Shown here one piece after another: positions 7,904-17,408 of a DNA stretch of 27,130 nt. How positions within the stretch are numbered: position 1 is the stretch's first letter; each line of letters starts with the position of its first letter. Below the pieces are notes generated by a model, which ran no database searches, was not told the origin of the DNA, and saw only the letters and a list, made by a program, of their open reading frames with translations. The DNA is from VAXT01 sp964591295 (GTDB taxonomy: Bacteria; Actinomycetota; Thermoleophilia; Gaiellales; Gaiellaceae), in assembly GCA_964591295.1 (NCBI GenBank), contig CAZQAG010000027.1:1-27130 (forward strand), in the 5' to 3' direction. Both the position numbers and the translations under genes were made by a program.

Positions 7904-8474
7904 CGGCACTCCCGTCTTTGTCGTGACCGGCACCTCCGGTGCGGGCAAGGGAACCCTGGAAAGGGCGCTGTTGAGCCAGATGCCGGAGCTCGAGCTGGCC
8001 GTTTCGGCGACGACTCGGGAGCGACGGGAGGGCGAGGAGGACGGCCGCGAGTATTGGTTCATCTCGGACGAGGAGTTCGACGACAAGCTCCGGAACGGCG
8101 AGTTCCTCGAGCACGTCGAGTTCCCGTGGGGCCAGCGATCGGGGACGCTTCGCTCCGAGATCGAACGGATTCGCGAGGAGGGGAAGATCCCGCTTCTCGA
8201 CCTCGAGCCGAAGGGGGCGCTCGAGGTGAAGCAGACCGTGCCGGGCGCCGTGACGATCTTCGTCGAGGCGCCGAGCTTCGAGGAGAACGAGCGCCGCCTG
8301 CGCGAGAGGGCGACCGAGAGCGAGGGGGAGATCGAGGACCGGCTCGACCTCGCGAGGGAGCAGCTCGAGCAGGCCGGGGAGTTCGACTACCTGATCGTCA
8401 ACGACGACCTCGACCGCGCCCTCGGCGAGCTGACGGAGATCGTTCGCGTGTCCCTAGGAGCGGTTTCCTCGTAA
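7881..8474 (+). CDS. gmk: Guanylate kinase
   Basis: Phosphorylates GMP to GDP with ATP. It has 197 residues. The P-loop GTSGAGKGT is at residues 17-25, the GMP-binding SATTRERREGE near residues 43-53, followed by YWFISDEEF and GEFLEHVEF. The lid region contains RLRERATESEGEIEDRL and the C-terminus FDYLIVNDDLD is typical. TTG 7881 is the only plausible initiator: the frame is closed by TGA at 7872 just upstream, and later starts would cut into the P-loop strand. It lies 23 bp inside mihF, so it is probably coupled to it. The ribosome-binding site is weak (GGACTGAG). Confidence 0.94.
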   Translation: MGSSTGNSGTPVFVVTGTSGAGKGTLERALLSQMPELELAVSATTRERREGEEDGREYWFISDEEFDDKLRNGEFLEHVEFPWGQRSGTLRSEIERIREEGKIPLLDLEPKGALEVKQTVPGAVTIFVEAPSFEENERRLRERATESEGEIEDRLDLAREQLEQAGEFDYLIVNDDLDRALGELTEIVRVSLGAVSS

Positions 8475-8538
8475 TCCGGTTTGGTTAGACCGGTCATTTC
8501 AGACGAACGCACGGGCCAAGCCCGTACGTTCTGGAGAC

Positions 8539-8556
8539 GGCTTCGCAAGCGAAGCC
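8539..8556. repeat. Perfect inverted repeat between gmk and rpoZ
   Basis: GGCTTCGC and GCGAAGCC form an 8-bp perfect inverted repeat separated by two bases. It lies 13 bp before the rpoZ -10 box, where a -35 element would be expected. It has no following T tract, so it is not a canonical intrinsic terminator; an operator or a weak RNA hairpin at the end of the gmk transcript are both possible. Confidence 0.5.
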
Positions 8557-8568
8557 TCGAGGCGCAGG

Positions 8569-8574
8569 TAGCAT
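8569..8574 (+). promoter_or_regulatory. Possible -10 box for rpoZ
   Basis: TAGCAT fits TANNNT and ends 9 bp before GTG 8584, giving a leader of a few bases at most. There is no good -35; the position is filled by the 8539-8556 palindrome. No clear Shine-Dalgarno precedes rpoZ, which fits near-leaderless initiation. Confidence 0.4.
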
Positions 8575-8583
8575 GTCGAGACC

Positions 8584-8814
8584 GTGATCTACCCACGCAT
8601 CGATCAGCTGCTCGACAACGTCAAGGAGCGCTACGCGTTGGTGATCGTCGCCGCCAAGCGCGCGCGGCAGATCAACAACTACCACCACCAGCTCGGCGAG
8701 GGCACGTTCGACGACAACCCGCCGCCGCTCGTGGAATCGCGCTCCAAGAACTATCTGACGATGGCCCTCGAGGAAATCGCCGAGGGCAAGATCAAGTACA
8801 CGTACAAGGGCTGA
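8584..8814 (+). CDS. rpoZ: DNA-directed RNA polymerase omega subunit
   Basis: Omega binds the beta' subunit and helps RNA polymerase assembly. It has 76 residues, in the usual 70-110 range. The signature appears as YPRIDQLLDNVKERYALVIV, then AAKRARQIN, the helix that packs on beta', and a C-terminal KNYLTMALEEIAEGKI segment. GTG 8584 gives a protein beginning MIYPRIDQ as expected. The gene lies 109 bp after gmk and 12 bp before coaBC, the common actinobacterial order gmk-rpoZ-coaBC. An ORF in another frame (8481-8882) is only a shadow. Confidence 0.95.
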   Translation: MIYPRIDQLLDNVKERYALVIVAAKRARQINNYHHQLGEGTFDDNPPPLVESRSKNYLTMALEEIAEGKIKYTYKG

Positions 8815-8826
8815 GGCAAGCCGGCC

Positions 8827-9980
8827 ATGGCGCGGGTGCTCCTCGGAGTCACCGGTGGCATCGCCGCCTACAAGGCGTGTGAGCTGACACGGCTACTCGT
8901 GCAGGCCGGGCACGACGTGATTCCGATCGTTACACGCGGCGCGGACCGGTTTGTGCGCCGCGAGACCTTCGCTGCGCTCGCACGGCGGCCGGCGGCCAAG
9001 GAAGACCTGTACCCGCACCTGACGCGCGCCGATCTTCTCGTCATCGCACCGCTGACGGCGAACACGATGGCCAAGCTGGCCTACGGGCTGGCCGATGACG
9101 TGCTGACCGAGGCGGCGCTCGCACACCGCGGACCGGTGCTCGTTGCGCCCGCGATGAACCCGCGGATGTGGGCTCATCCGGCGACCCAGGCGAACGCTGC
9201 AACGCTGAGGGAGCGCGGCGTCGAGCTGATCGGCCCGGACGAGGGCGAGACCGCCGAGGGCGAGCTCGGAGTGGGGCGGATGTCCGAGCCCGAGGCGATC
9301 TTCGAGCGCGTCCAGGAGCTGCTCGGCGCGCGGAACGGGACGCTCTCGGGCAAGCGCGTGCTCGTCAGCGCCGGCGGGACGCGTGAGCCGCTCGACGCAG
9401 TCCGCTTCGTCGGCAACCGGTCTTCGGGCCGCATGGGTGTAGCGCTCGCCGACGAGGCGCGCCGCCGCGGCGCCGACGTCACGCTGATCGCCTCGAACCT
9501 CGCCGTCCCCGCGCCTGAGGGTGTCGAGGTCGTCGAGGCCCCCACAGCGGCGGACGTCGAGCGGGCCATTACGACCAGGGCCGAGGCGGACATCGTGCTC
9601 ATGGCCGCGGCCGTTTCGGATTACCGCCCGGCGGAAACCGAAGCTGGCAAGCGGCCGAAAGACGAGAAGGCATGGGAGATCGCGCTCGAACCGACCGTGG
9701 ACGTGCTCCGGGAGCTCGGTGAGCGGCGAACGAACGGCCAGGTGCTCGTCGGCTTCGCGGCCGAGACCGGTGCGAACGGGCTCGACCGTGCGCGCGAGAA
9801 GCTCGCGGGGAAGCGAGTGGACCTGATCGTCTACAACGATGTATCTCGGGAAGACGTGGGGTTCGACGTAACCGACAACGAGGTCGTCATCCTCTCGAGC
9901 CAGGGCGAGCGCAGCGTGGAGAAAGCCTCGAAGGAAGAGATCGCCGCCGCCATCCTCGACGAAGTCGAGCGGCTCGTCTG

Positions 9981-9981
<1 letters not shown>
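8827..9981 (+). CDS. coaBC: Bifunctional phosphopantothenoylcysteine decarboxylase / phosphopantothenate-cysteine ligase
   Basis: Carries out two steps of coenzyme A synthesis: ligation of 4'-phosphopantothenate to cysteine with CTP, then FMN-dependent decarboxylation. It has 384 residues. CoaC (residues 1-175) starts VLLGVTGGIAAYKACEL, has a His in YPHLTRADLLVIAP, the TANTMAKLA segment and the substrate motif PAMNPRMW. CoaB (about 178-384) starts VLVSAGGTREPLDAVRFVGN with RSSGRMG, then AAAVSDYRP, and the KRPK lysine stretch. ATG 8827 is preceded by GAGG at 8813-8816. The stop overlaps the MoxR ATG (TGATG). In many genomes priA, def and fmt follow; here a MoxR cluster does. Confidence 0.96.
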
Positions 9982-10939
<958 letters not shown>

Positions 10940-10940
<1 letters not shown>

Positions 10941-12148
10941 TGCTAACCGACCGCGGCCGGCTCGTTCTGGCGCTGGCCGCCGGGATTTATCTCGTCGCCT
11001 GGGGTTTCGGGTCACGCTCGCTCTACCCCGTCGCGATCGGGCTCGCCCTGGCGGCTCTGGGAGCCAAGCTCTGGGTCATGGCTTCCCGGCAGCCCGTCAC
11101 CCTTCGGCGCTCCCTGGGACGGCAGGAGCACGTTGAGGGAAACGACGTGACGGTCGGGCTCGAGGCGCACGCCCTGCGATATCCGGGGCCGCGCTCGCTC
11201 GAGGTCGTCGAGCGGGCCGGGCGTCTCGGCGAGCGGCGCGTTCGGCTGGCGCGGCACGGAAGAACGCTGCTCGCGCGCTACGTCCTCGCCGGAGTGCCCC
11301 GCGGCCGGTACCGCTTCGAGGCGGTCCGGGCGATCTTCGAGGACCCCTTCGGGCTCGCCAGGGCAGAGTCGCAGCTCGGAAGCGAGTCGACGCTTCTCGT
11401 CTACCCGCGGCTCGTCGAGCTCGAGCGCGTCTTCTCCCAGGCTGCGGGGCTGAGCCAGGCGGGCGGGAGGATGCTGCTTCGCCGCACGGCCGGGTTCGAC
11501 CTGCACAGCGTGCGGGAGCATCAGCAAGGCGAGTCCCTGCACAAAGTGCACTGGCGGTCGACCGCGAAGCGCGGAGTCCTCATGGTCAAGGAGCTCGAGG
11601 ACACGCCGCACGACGAGGTTGCGGTCCTGCTGGACGCAGACGGGCGATCGGTCGTAGGGGACTCTTTCGACGTCCAGGTCCGCGCCGCGGGCTCGATTCT
11701 GCTCGCGCACGTGATGCGGAACCGGCGCTCGGGCCTGACCGTCACGACATCACCGCCCGAGACCTGTCACGTGGCGTCGTTCGACGGCGACTGGCCGCTC
11801 GCGCTCGAGTTGCTGGCAGCGGCCGAGCCCAACGGCAGCGACGCCCTCACCCGCTTCCTGGGCCGAGACGGCTCTCCCGCCGTCCATGCGACGGAGCTCG
11901 TCGCTGTGACCTCGGCGCTGGACGCAGCCCTGGCTGATGCGCTCCTCGAGCGCTCCCTCGCACGGAAGCCAACCGCTCTCGTCCTCGTCGAGGCCGCGAG
12001 CTTCAGGTCGGGCGGAGCACCCCCGCGGAAGGATCCCGCGCTGCTCAAGCTCCAGGCGGGAGGCGTTCCCGTCGCCATCCTGCGCAGTGGAGACGATCTC
12101 GCCGCCAAGCTCAGCGGCTTCGAGGAGGCGTTTCCGGCTCATGGTTAG
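10940..12148 (+). CDS. DUF58 domain membrane protein
   Basis: Membrane-anchored protein of the family found beside MoxR ATPases. It has 402 residues. Two hydrophobic segments lie near residues 7-23 and 30-47, followed by a soluble domain. The DUF58 signature is GESLHKVHWRSTAKRGVLMV at about residues 195-214, in the family form where an HW pair and a following TA/K-R stretch are conserved. A VLLDADGRS segment after it resembles the von Willebrand A-like fold proposed for the family, with a DxDGRS near the usual metal site. GTG 10940 overlaps the MoxR TAG by one base. It overlaps the next gene by 8 bp, so all three are likely co-translated. Biochemical role unproven. Confidence 0.9.
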
Positions 12149-14390
12149 GACGATCTGCTTCTCGGCCGCCCTTGGAGCTCTCATCGCCTGGAACTGGGCG
12201 CGTCTCGAGCAGCCACGCCCCGGCATCGGCCCGCTCCTGCTCATGATCGCCCTCGGGATCGCTCCGGCTCTCCTGCCCTCGAGACGCTGGCGGCTTGCCG
12301 GAGCAGCCGCGGCTCTCTTCGTCGCAGCGCCCATCGCGCTCGAGGTGTCGCGGCCGTATGCGCTCGGGAGGCTCTCGAGCCGGGCGGGCCGTGGGCTCCT
12401 CGACTTTTACGAGGTTCTCGTTCCCTTCGACCCGACGGCGCATCCGCTCATGCACGACGTCTTGCTGCTCGCCGTCTTTCTCTTCACGGCAATGGGTGCC
12501 CTGGCGATCGCCTCGCGGCGCCCGCTCGCCGCGAGCATCGTCCTCGTCGCGGGCGCGGGCTGGCCGGCCACGATCCTCCCGGGGCAGGACGACCTCGCAC
12601 GAGGTGCGTTGCTTCTCGTCGCCGCGCTCGCCCTCATCGCCTGGCTTCGCCCCGGAGCGCGCCGCGCGCCTCCCCAGATCCTCGCCGGCACCGGCCTCGT
12701 CATCGTCGCCCTGATCGCCTCCAGCTCTGGCGCGGTGGCCAAGAGCAAGTTCCTCGAGTGGCAGAACTGGGAGCTGACCAGGAACGCGGGAGATCCGGTC
12801 GGGGTCGAGTACGTGTGGGAGTCGAACTACAAGGGGATCCGGTGGCCACGCAAGCGCACGAAGGTCTTCACAGTCCGCGCATCGGAGCGCTCCACCTACT
12901 GGCGCGCGACGACGCTCGACACATTCATCCGCGACGTCTGGGACGAGGACCTGATCGCGAGTTCTCCGTCGGATCCGACGCTCGTCGACCTCTCCCAGAG
13001 CGATCCGCTCTTGCCGGAGAGTGCACGTGACCCCAGTCGGTGGAGCCGAGCTGACATAAAGATCGACGCCCTCCGCGATTCGCATCTCGTCGCGCCGCCT
13101 CAGCCTATCCAGTACGAAACGAGTTCGGTCGGTCCGGTTCAGTTCGCGCAGGGAGGCGTGGCGTTCGCCGTCGACCCGCTCACCCGAGGGGATGAGTACA
13201 CGGTCTGGGGCCATACGCCGCAACCCAAGCCGAGCCAGTTGGCTCTCTCTCCGGCGGACTATCCGTTCGAGATCGTGTTCGCGGGGGGGTATCTCGGCCT
13301 CGGCCAGGGAAGGATCGTGCCGCCGTTCGGCACGCCCGAGCACGCGAGCTGGGCCCGAGACTACTTCGCGAACGACTCCGAAGGTATGCGGTATCGACCG
13401 CTCTACGACGTCACTCAGCGGATCGCGGGCAACGCGAAAAACCCGTACGCAGCCACCGTCGCAATCGAGGCGTGGCTTCGCTCGAGCGGTGGCTTCACGT
13501 ATGACGAGCAGCCGCCTCAAACCCGAGGAACCGCGCCCCTCGTCGGCTTCGTGACGCAAACGAAGGCCGGGTACTGCCAGCAATTCGCGGGCGCGATGGC
13601 ACTCATGCTCCGCTACCTGGGCATCCCCGCACGCGTCGCCGCCGGTTTCACGAGTGGTCGCTACGACAAGGAGGCAAAAACCTGGACGGTCAACGACCGC
13701 GAAGCGCACACGTGGGTGGAGGTGTGGTTCAAGGGCTACGGCTGGCTTCCCTTCGATCCGACACCGAGCCGCGGGACGCTCGGTGGACCGTATACGAGCT
13801 CGTCGTTGTCGTTCGACGCGACCGGGGCCGTGAAGGTGCTGGCTGCCAGTGCTCTGGCCGGCCGGAGCCTCCTTCGCTTCGAGCTCGGCAGTCTCGGTAG
13901 AGAGGCACTCGCCGACAACGGCGACCCTGGCGCTGGTGCGCCGGACCGGGGCGGGGCGGAGGCGGCCAACCGCGCAGGCGGAGTGGGGATCGTTCCGATC
14001 GTCATCGTTGCCGGGCTCGCCGCACTCTTCCTCTTCGTGCTCGCGAAGGTCGCACTGCGGCGGAGCCGATTCCTGACCCAGGACCCCCGACAGGTCGCGG
14101 CAGCCTGCCGCCAGGAGGTCGTTGACTACTTGAAGGATCAACGAATTGACGTGCCGCGCAGCATCGGGCCGCGTGAGCTCGGCGGGCTCCTCTCCAAGCG
14201 AACCGGCGTCGAGGCGAGCGGGTTCGCCACCGCGCTCGGTCTGGCGCGTTTCGGGCCTGCTTCTTCCGCGCCAAGGGCTGGCCGTCAGGCGCGGCACGAG
14301 CTGCGCACCGTTCGGCGGCGCCTGCGGCGCGCGCTCCCGCTCGGCCGTCGGATACGCGGAGCGCTCTCCGTCCGCTCGCTCCTGTCGTGA
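12141..14390 (+). CDS. Membrane transglutaminase-like protein (TgpA-type, with C-terminal DUF4129)
   Basis: Integral membrane protein with an extracytoplasmic transglutaminase/protease-like domain. It has 749 residues. Six or seven hydrophobic helices fill residues 1-205 (for example ALGALIAW, LLLMIALGIAPALL, LLLVAALALIAWL). The transglutaminase core has the triad C479 (in AGYCQQFAG), H523 (in REAHTWVEVWF) and D539 (in LPFDPTP), all present. Another helix near residues 617-637 (IVPIVIVAGLAALFLFVL) returns the chain to the cytoplasm, followed by a basic DUF4129-like tail. ATG 12141 is preceded by GAGGAGG at 12122-12128; the frame open from 11937 lies inside the DUF58 gene and is not used. Likely acts on envelope proteins or peptidoglycan peptides; substrate unknown. 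Confidence 0.92.
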   Translation: MVRTICFSAALGALIAWNWARLEQPRPGIGPLLLMIALGIAPALLPSRRWRLAGAAAALFVAAPIALEVSRPYALGRLSSRAGRGLLDFYEVLVPFDPTAHPLMHDVLLLAVFLFTAMGALAIASRRPLAASIVLVAGAGWPATILPGQDDLARGALLLVAALALIAWLRPGARRAPPQILAGTGLVIVALIASSSGAVAKSKFLEWQNWELTRNAGDPVGVEYVWESNYKGIRWPRKRTKVFTVRASERSTYWRATTLDTFIRDVWDEDLIASSPSDPTLVDLSQSDPLLPESARDPSRWSRADIKIDALRDSHLVAPPQPIQYETSSVGPVQFAQGGVAFAVDPLTRGDEYTVWGHTPQPKPSQLALSPADYPFEIVFAGGYLGLGQGRIVPPFGTPEHASWARDYFANDSEGMRYRPLYDVTQRIAGNAKNPYAATVAIEAWLRSSGGFTYDEQPPQTRGTAPLVGFVTQTKAGYCQQFAGAMALMLRYLGIPARVAAGFTSGRYDKEAKTWTVNDREAHTWVEVWFKGYGWLPFDPTPSRGTLGGPYTSSSLSFDATGAVKVLAASALAGRSLLRFELGSLGREALADNGDPGAGAPDRGGAEAANRAGGVGIVPIVIVAGLAALFLFVLAKVALRRSRFLTQDPRQVAAACRQEVVDYLKDQRIDVPRSIGPRELGGLLSKRTGVEASGFATALGLARFGPASSAPRAGRQARHELRTVRRRLRRALPLGRRIRGALSVRSLLS

Positions 14391-14391
14391 C

Positions 14392-15057
14392 GTGAACGCG
14401 ATCGTGATGGCGGCCGGCGACGGCACGCGGCTGCGTCCGATCACCGAGCGCTGGCCCAAGCCGATCCTGCCAATCGACGGGAGGGCGGTGATCGCAACGT
14501 TGCTTGGACAGCTCTCCAGGGAGGGCCTCGAGCCGGTGACCGTCGTGACCGGCTATCTCGCCGAGCAGGTCGAGGAGCTCCTCGATGGGCTCGACGCTCG
14601 CTTCGTGCGTCAGCCCGAGCCGAACGGGTCGGCGGACGCGGTGGGACGTGCGCTCGCAGGCGGCGCGGCGCTGCCGGCAGTCGTCACTGCTGCGGACTCG
14701 GTCTTTCGCCAGGGAGACCTCGCCCGCTTCGCGGAGAGCTTCACCGCATCCGGCGCGGCTGGCGCGATTGCGTACTGGCGTGGCAGCGGCCCGGTCTCGA
14801 TCCGCGTGGAGGACGGACGGGTGCGCCGCGTGGCCGACCCAGGGCCAGGGGAGCTCTCGCCGGCTCCACTGTGGGGCCTGACGAACGAGATCGCGCTCGA
14901 CGACCTACCCGGCCCTCCATTCGAGCTCGCGGTCGCGTTTCAGCGTGCGATCGACGCGGGAAAACCGATCTCGGCAATCGAGATCGGACGGACGAGACAC
15001 CTGACTACTCCCGCCGATCTCGTCCGCGAGAACTTCCCGTATCTTGGAGGGACATGA
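14392..15057 (+). CDS. Nucleotidyltransferase family protein (sugar-phosphate nucleotidylyltransferase-like)
   Basis: Likely transfers a nucleotide to a sugar phosphate or a related phosphorylated alcohol. It has 221 residues, matching the shorter MurNAc-1-P uridylyltransferase/CTP-transferase-like members. The signature GDGTRLRPITERWPKP at residues 9-24 is complete, and TAADSVF near residue 101 resembles the motif with a metal-binding Asp. GTG 14392 follows the previous TGA by one base; the frame open from 14146 sits within the transglutaminase gene. No acyltransferase or left-handed helix domain is attached. ATGA overlap with the TPR gene suggests coupling. The exact sugar cannot be read from sequence. 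Confidence 0.85.
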   Translation: MNAIVMAAGDGTRLRPITERWPKPILPIDGRAVIATLLGQLSREGLEPVTVVTGYLAEQVEELLDGLDARFVRQPEPNGSADAVGRALAGGAALPAVVTAADSVFRQGDLARFAESFTASGAAGAIAYWRGSGPVSIRVEDGRVRRVADPGPGELSPAPLWGLTNEIALDDLPGPPFELAVAFQRAIDAGKPISAIEIGRTRHLTTPADLVRENFPYLGGT

Positions 15058-15416
15058 GCACCGAGGGCGAGGAGACATACGACCTCTTCCAGCAGGGTCG
15101 AGCTCACCTCAAGAAGGGCATGGCGGCGCAGGCGAGCGTCTCGCTGGAGAAGGCGAAGCGTCGGGAGCCGGACAAGGCCTCGATCCGCGAGGCACTTGGC
15201 ATCGCGTACTTCCGCATGCAGCGTTACAACGAAGCCGAGTCGGAGTTTCGGGCGATGCTCGACCTCTCGCCGGCCGACGACTACGCCCACTACGGGCTGG
15301 CGCGTGCCTTGGAGAAGCTCGGCCGTAAGGACGAGGCCCGTGGCCACCTGAAGCTCGCCAAGTCCCTTCGCCCGGGCAGCGAGCACTACGCCGAGCGCCT
15401 GCGCGCCCTCGAGTGA
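15054..15416 (+). CDS. Small tetratricopeptide-repeat protein
   Basis: Cytosolic 120-residue protein made almost wholly of about three TPR units: YDLFQQGRAHLKKGMAAQAS (residues 8-27), then IREALGIAYFRMQRYNEAES, then YAHYGLARALEKLGRKDEAR. Conserved small and aromatic TPR positions (A8, G8, Y11, A20 type) are recognisable. Such proteins are scaffolds for protein binding; no partner is evident. ATG 15054 is preceded immediately by GGAGGG (15046-15051), and its ATGA overlaps the stop of the nucleotidyltransferase. It overlaps dtd by 4 bp. The frame open further upstream (from 14871) is inside the preceding gene. Confidence 0.85.
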   Translation: MSTEGEETYDLFQQGRAHLKKGMAAQASVSLEKAKRREPDKASIREALGIAYFRMQRYNEAESEFRAMLDLSPADDYAHYGLARALEKLGRKDEARGHLKLAKSLRPGSEHYAERLRALE

Positions 15417-15850
15417 GAGCGGTCGTCCAGCGCGTGACCCAGGCGCGGGTCGTCGTCGCCCACGAGGTCGTGGGGGAGATCGGGCCGGGTCTCTGCGTGT
15501 TGCTCGGGATCGCGCGCGGAGACGAGGCTCCGGGGGCTGAGCGACTCGCCGCCCGCGTTGCGCAGCTCCGCATCTTCGAGAACGAGGAGGGCAGGTTCGA
15601 CGCGAGCCTCCTCGACACCGGGGGCGCGGCGCTCGTCGTCAGCCAGTTCACGCTGATCGCGGACACGTCGGAGGGAAACCGCCCGAGCTTCAGCGACGCC
15701 GCCGAGCCCGAGGTCGCCGAGCGGCTGTACGAGCGCTTCTGCGCCGCTCTCGCGGGTCTCGGCGTCCCGGTCGAGACGGGCATCTTTGGCGCGCGAATGC
15801 GGGTCGAGCTCGCCAACGAAGGCCCGGTGACAATCATTCTCGACGTCTAG
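15413..15850 (+). CDS. dtd: D-aminoacyl-tRNA deacylase
   Basis: Hydrolyses D-amino acids wrongly attached to tRNA. It has 145 residues, the standard length. It begins MRAVVQRVTQARVVV, contains the active-site SQFTL motif followed by a GNRPSF segment, and ends with the cross-subunit motif NEGPVTIILDV, a form of the invariant Gly-Pro motif that enforces D-chirality. GTG 15413 overlaps the TPR stop in a GTGA. It ends the chain that began at coaBC; 49 bp follow before the next gene. Confidence 0.96.
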   Translation: MRAVVQRVTQARVVVAHEVVGEIGPGLCVLLGIARGDEAPGAERLAARVAQLRIFENEEGRFDASLLDTGGAALVVSQFTLIADTSEGNRPSFSDAAEPEVAERLYERFCAALAGLGVPVETGIFGARMRVELANEGPVTIILDV

Positions 15851-15885
15851 ACCGGAGAAGGCCGGAGTAAGAACGGTCGCGCGCG

Positions 15886-15891
15886 GATATT
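15886..15891 (+). promoter_or_regulatory. Possible -10 box for the lipoprotein gene
   Basis: GATATT is a fair -10 that ends 8 bp before ATG 15900. There is no Shine-Dalgarno between (TCAACTCAT), which fits a leaderless transcript. No convincing -35 is seen. Confidence 0.35.
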
Positions 15892-15899
15892 CAACTCAT

Positions 15900-16838
15900 A
15901 TGAACCTCGGCAGCCGGCCCGGTGTTCCCGTTCGCGCGGTTTGCTGTCTCAGCTTCCTGGTATGCGTCATCGTGGGCACGACGGGCTGCGGCGAGACTCC
16001 CCAAGTCGAGGCCGGAGGCACGGTGGAGGAAGCGGCGAGAGACTGGGTCGACGCGACTCGCCCCTTGGAAAGCGGGCTCGCAGATGCGGTTCTGGCCCAT
16101 ACCGCCTTTACGAGACAGATGGTTGGCAAGTGGGACACCGACCGCAAGGCCATGCTTCGTCCGGCAACCGACGTCCATCGGCGCTTCCAGCGGCTGCTGG
16201 CACAGGCGCGTGCGCTGCCGGCCGGCAGCCGCGAGATCAACACCGCGAATGCAACATTCGTGCGTGGGTTCTCGCACGCGGTGAAGGCGTACGACAAGTA
16301 TCTCGTCGGTCTAAAGAGCGGGCAATTCGAGCGCATGGAGGCGGGCGACGAGAACTGGTCGAAAGCCGTGCTGGAATTCTCACGGGTCCGGCCCTTGCTG
16401 GACGACGTCATAGGGAAGCCTGCTAGCGACTTTGAGCGGGAGGTGCGTGAGGTTACGACGACTGTGCAGCCCGTCCTCGGACCCCAAGCGGACACAGCCT
16501 TGCAGACGAACTCCGACATGATCGACGCGTTGGAGCGGGGTCAATGGGAGGCCGCCAGAAAGAAGTCGGGAGCCGCCGGCCGGCAGTTTCGTGCGATTGT
16601 CCGGCGTCTAGAAGATGTACCCAAACCGGATGACGAACGGCTTGCGGCGTTTCTCGACTCCTCGATTCGGGGCTACCGTCTCATGGCAGACGCGTTCGTC
16701 GACTACGACCGAGGGCTCGCCGCTCGCGATACGACAGTGCTTGCCGCCGGGGATCGCAAGTTTCAGCGCGGCTTTATCCTGACGCAGAAGGCTTCCGCCG
16801 GCCTGGTCAAGGCAACACGGCCCACACAGAGCGACTGA
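15900..16838 (+). CDS. Putative lipoprotein, helical, unknown function
   Basis: I do not recognise a family. The 312-residue product begins with a basic start and a hydrophobic core (residues 13-26, rich in V, C, L and F) followed by TTGC, giving a lipidation Cys at residue 30; the -3 position is Thr rather than the usual Leu, so the lipobox is imperfect and a secreted form is possible. The rest is predicted mostly alpha-helical, polar, with repeated charged heptad-like segments and no cysteine after the leader. It is monocistronic: 49 bp after dtd and over 110 bp before rimP. Codon use has more GC-poor codons than its neighbours, hinting at faster evolution or later arrival. Confidence 0.75.
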   Translation: MNLGSRPGVPVRAVCCLSFLVCVIVGTTGCGETPQVEAGGTVEEAARDWVDATRPLESGLADAVLAHTAFTRQMVGKWDTDRKAMLRPATDVHRRFQRLLAQARALPAGSREINTANATFVRGFSHAVKAYDKYLVGLKSGQFERMEAGDENWSKAVLEFSRVRPLLDDVIGKPASDFEREVREVTTTVQPVLGPQADTALQTNSDMIDALERGQWEAARKKSGAAGRQFRAIVRRLEDVPKPDDERLAAFLDSSIRGYRLMADAFVDYDRGLAARDTTVLAAGDRKFQRGFILTQKASAGLVKATRPTQSD

Positions 16839-16878
16839 CTCCCGGCCGCGCCCGACGGCATCGAGGCCCGATCGTCGC

Positions 16879-16888
16879 TTGCTATTCT
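16879..16888 (+). promoter_or_regulatory. Extended -10 promoter of the rimP operon
   Basis: TTGCTATTCT contains a TG-N-TATTCT extended -10; transcription would start near 16895. No -35 is recognisable, as expected for extended -10 promoters. The same string with two changes (TTGCTACCCT) lies before rpsO at 26430-26439, suggesting a shared promoter type for ribosome-related operons. Confidence 0.5.
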
Positions 16889-16914
16889 TGGTACCACCAC
16901 ATTTCGAGCAGTTT

Positions 16915-16943
16915 GAAATGGGCGCGCCGCGCCCGTTTTTTTT
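16915..16943 (+). terminator. Intrinsic-terminator-like hairpin in the rimP leader
   Basis: GGGCGC (16920-16925) and GCGCCC (16929-16934) form a 6-bp GC stem with a three-base loop, extended by AAA pairing with the T tract, followed by T8 (16936-16943). It ends three bases before the AGGAG ribosome-binding site of rimP. It may terminate the upstream lipoprotein transcript, or, if transcription starts at the 16879 promoter, act as an attenuator. CATTTC (16900-16905) can pair with GAAATG (16915-16920), which competes with the base of the terminator stem. Confidence 0.75.
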
Positions 16944-16955
16944 GAGAGGAGTCAG

Positions 16956-17408
16956 GTGGCGAATCTCTACGACAAGGAGCGGAGCCTTTACCGCGAGGTT
17001 TCCTCGCGCGTCGAGCGCAGCCTGCCCGGCGTCGAGGTCCTGGCGGTCGAGCTTTCCGGCCCCGAGCGCTTCACAGTCTTCGTCGATCACCCGAACGGCG
17101 TCGACCACGCTCTTTGTGGACGCGTAACGGACGTCCTGCGCGGCTACCTGGACGAATACGCGATCGACGTCTCGTCACCCGGCACCGAGCCGCCGCTTCG
17201 CCGGCGCCCGCACTTCGAGCGCGCCGTGGGCCAGACGGTTTCTCTCCGAACCGCCGACCCGATCGCGGGGCGAAAGAAGTTCCGCGGCGAGCTCGTCGAC
17301 GTCGGAGAGCGCTCGCTGCGGCTCGTCGCCGCCGACAAGGACGAGCCGGTCGAGATTCCCTACGAGGCGATCGTGCGCGGAAACGTGCTGGAGGAAGGAA
17401 CCGGATGA
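16956..17408 (+). CDS. rimP: Ribosome maturation factor RimP
   Basis: Needed for 30S subunit assembly. It has 150 residues, usual for the family. The N-terminal domain has VEVLAVELSGPERFTVFVDHP and the SPGTEPPLRRRPHFERAVG core, here written as VSSPGTEPPLRRR, is the best-conserved RimP motif. The C-terminal SH3-like domain follows (FRGELVDVGERSLRLV). GTG 16956 has AGGAG at 16947-16951 upstream. It overlaps nusA by 4 bp and opens the operon rimP-nusA-ylxR-infB. A terminator-like hairpin with T8 sits directly before its ribosome-binding site. Confidence 0.95.
   Translation: MANLYDKERSLYREVSSRVERSLPGVEVLAVELSGPERFTVFVDHPNGVDHALCGRVTDVLRGYLDEYAIDVSSPGTEPPLRRRPHFERAVGQTVSLRTADPIAGRKKFRGELVDVGERSLRLVAADKDEPVEIPYEAIVRGNVLEEGTG

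Noticed and set aside
8481..8882. 133-codon + frame covering rpoZ
   Set aside because: rpoZ in the other frame is unmistakable.
12111..14459. 782-codon open frame on the minus strand opposite the transglutaminase gene
   Set aside because: The + strand gene has complete catalytic motifs and membrane helices. The antisense product is an Arg/Glu-rich shadow.
14493..14502. GCAACGTTGC palindrome in the nucleotidyltransferase gene, considered as a third copy of the carA/pyrK palindrome
   Set aside because: It lacks the CAG-N-CTG centre and the AT-rich flanks, and the residues fit the protein family.
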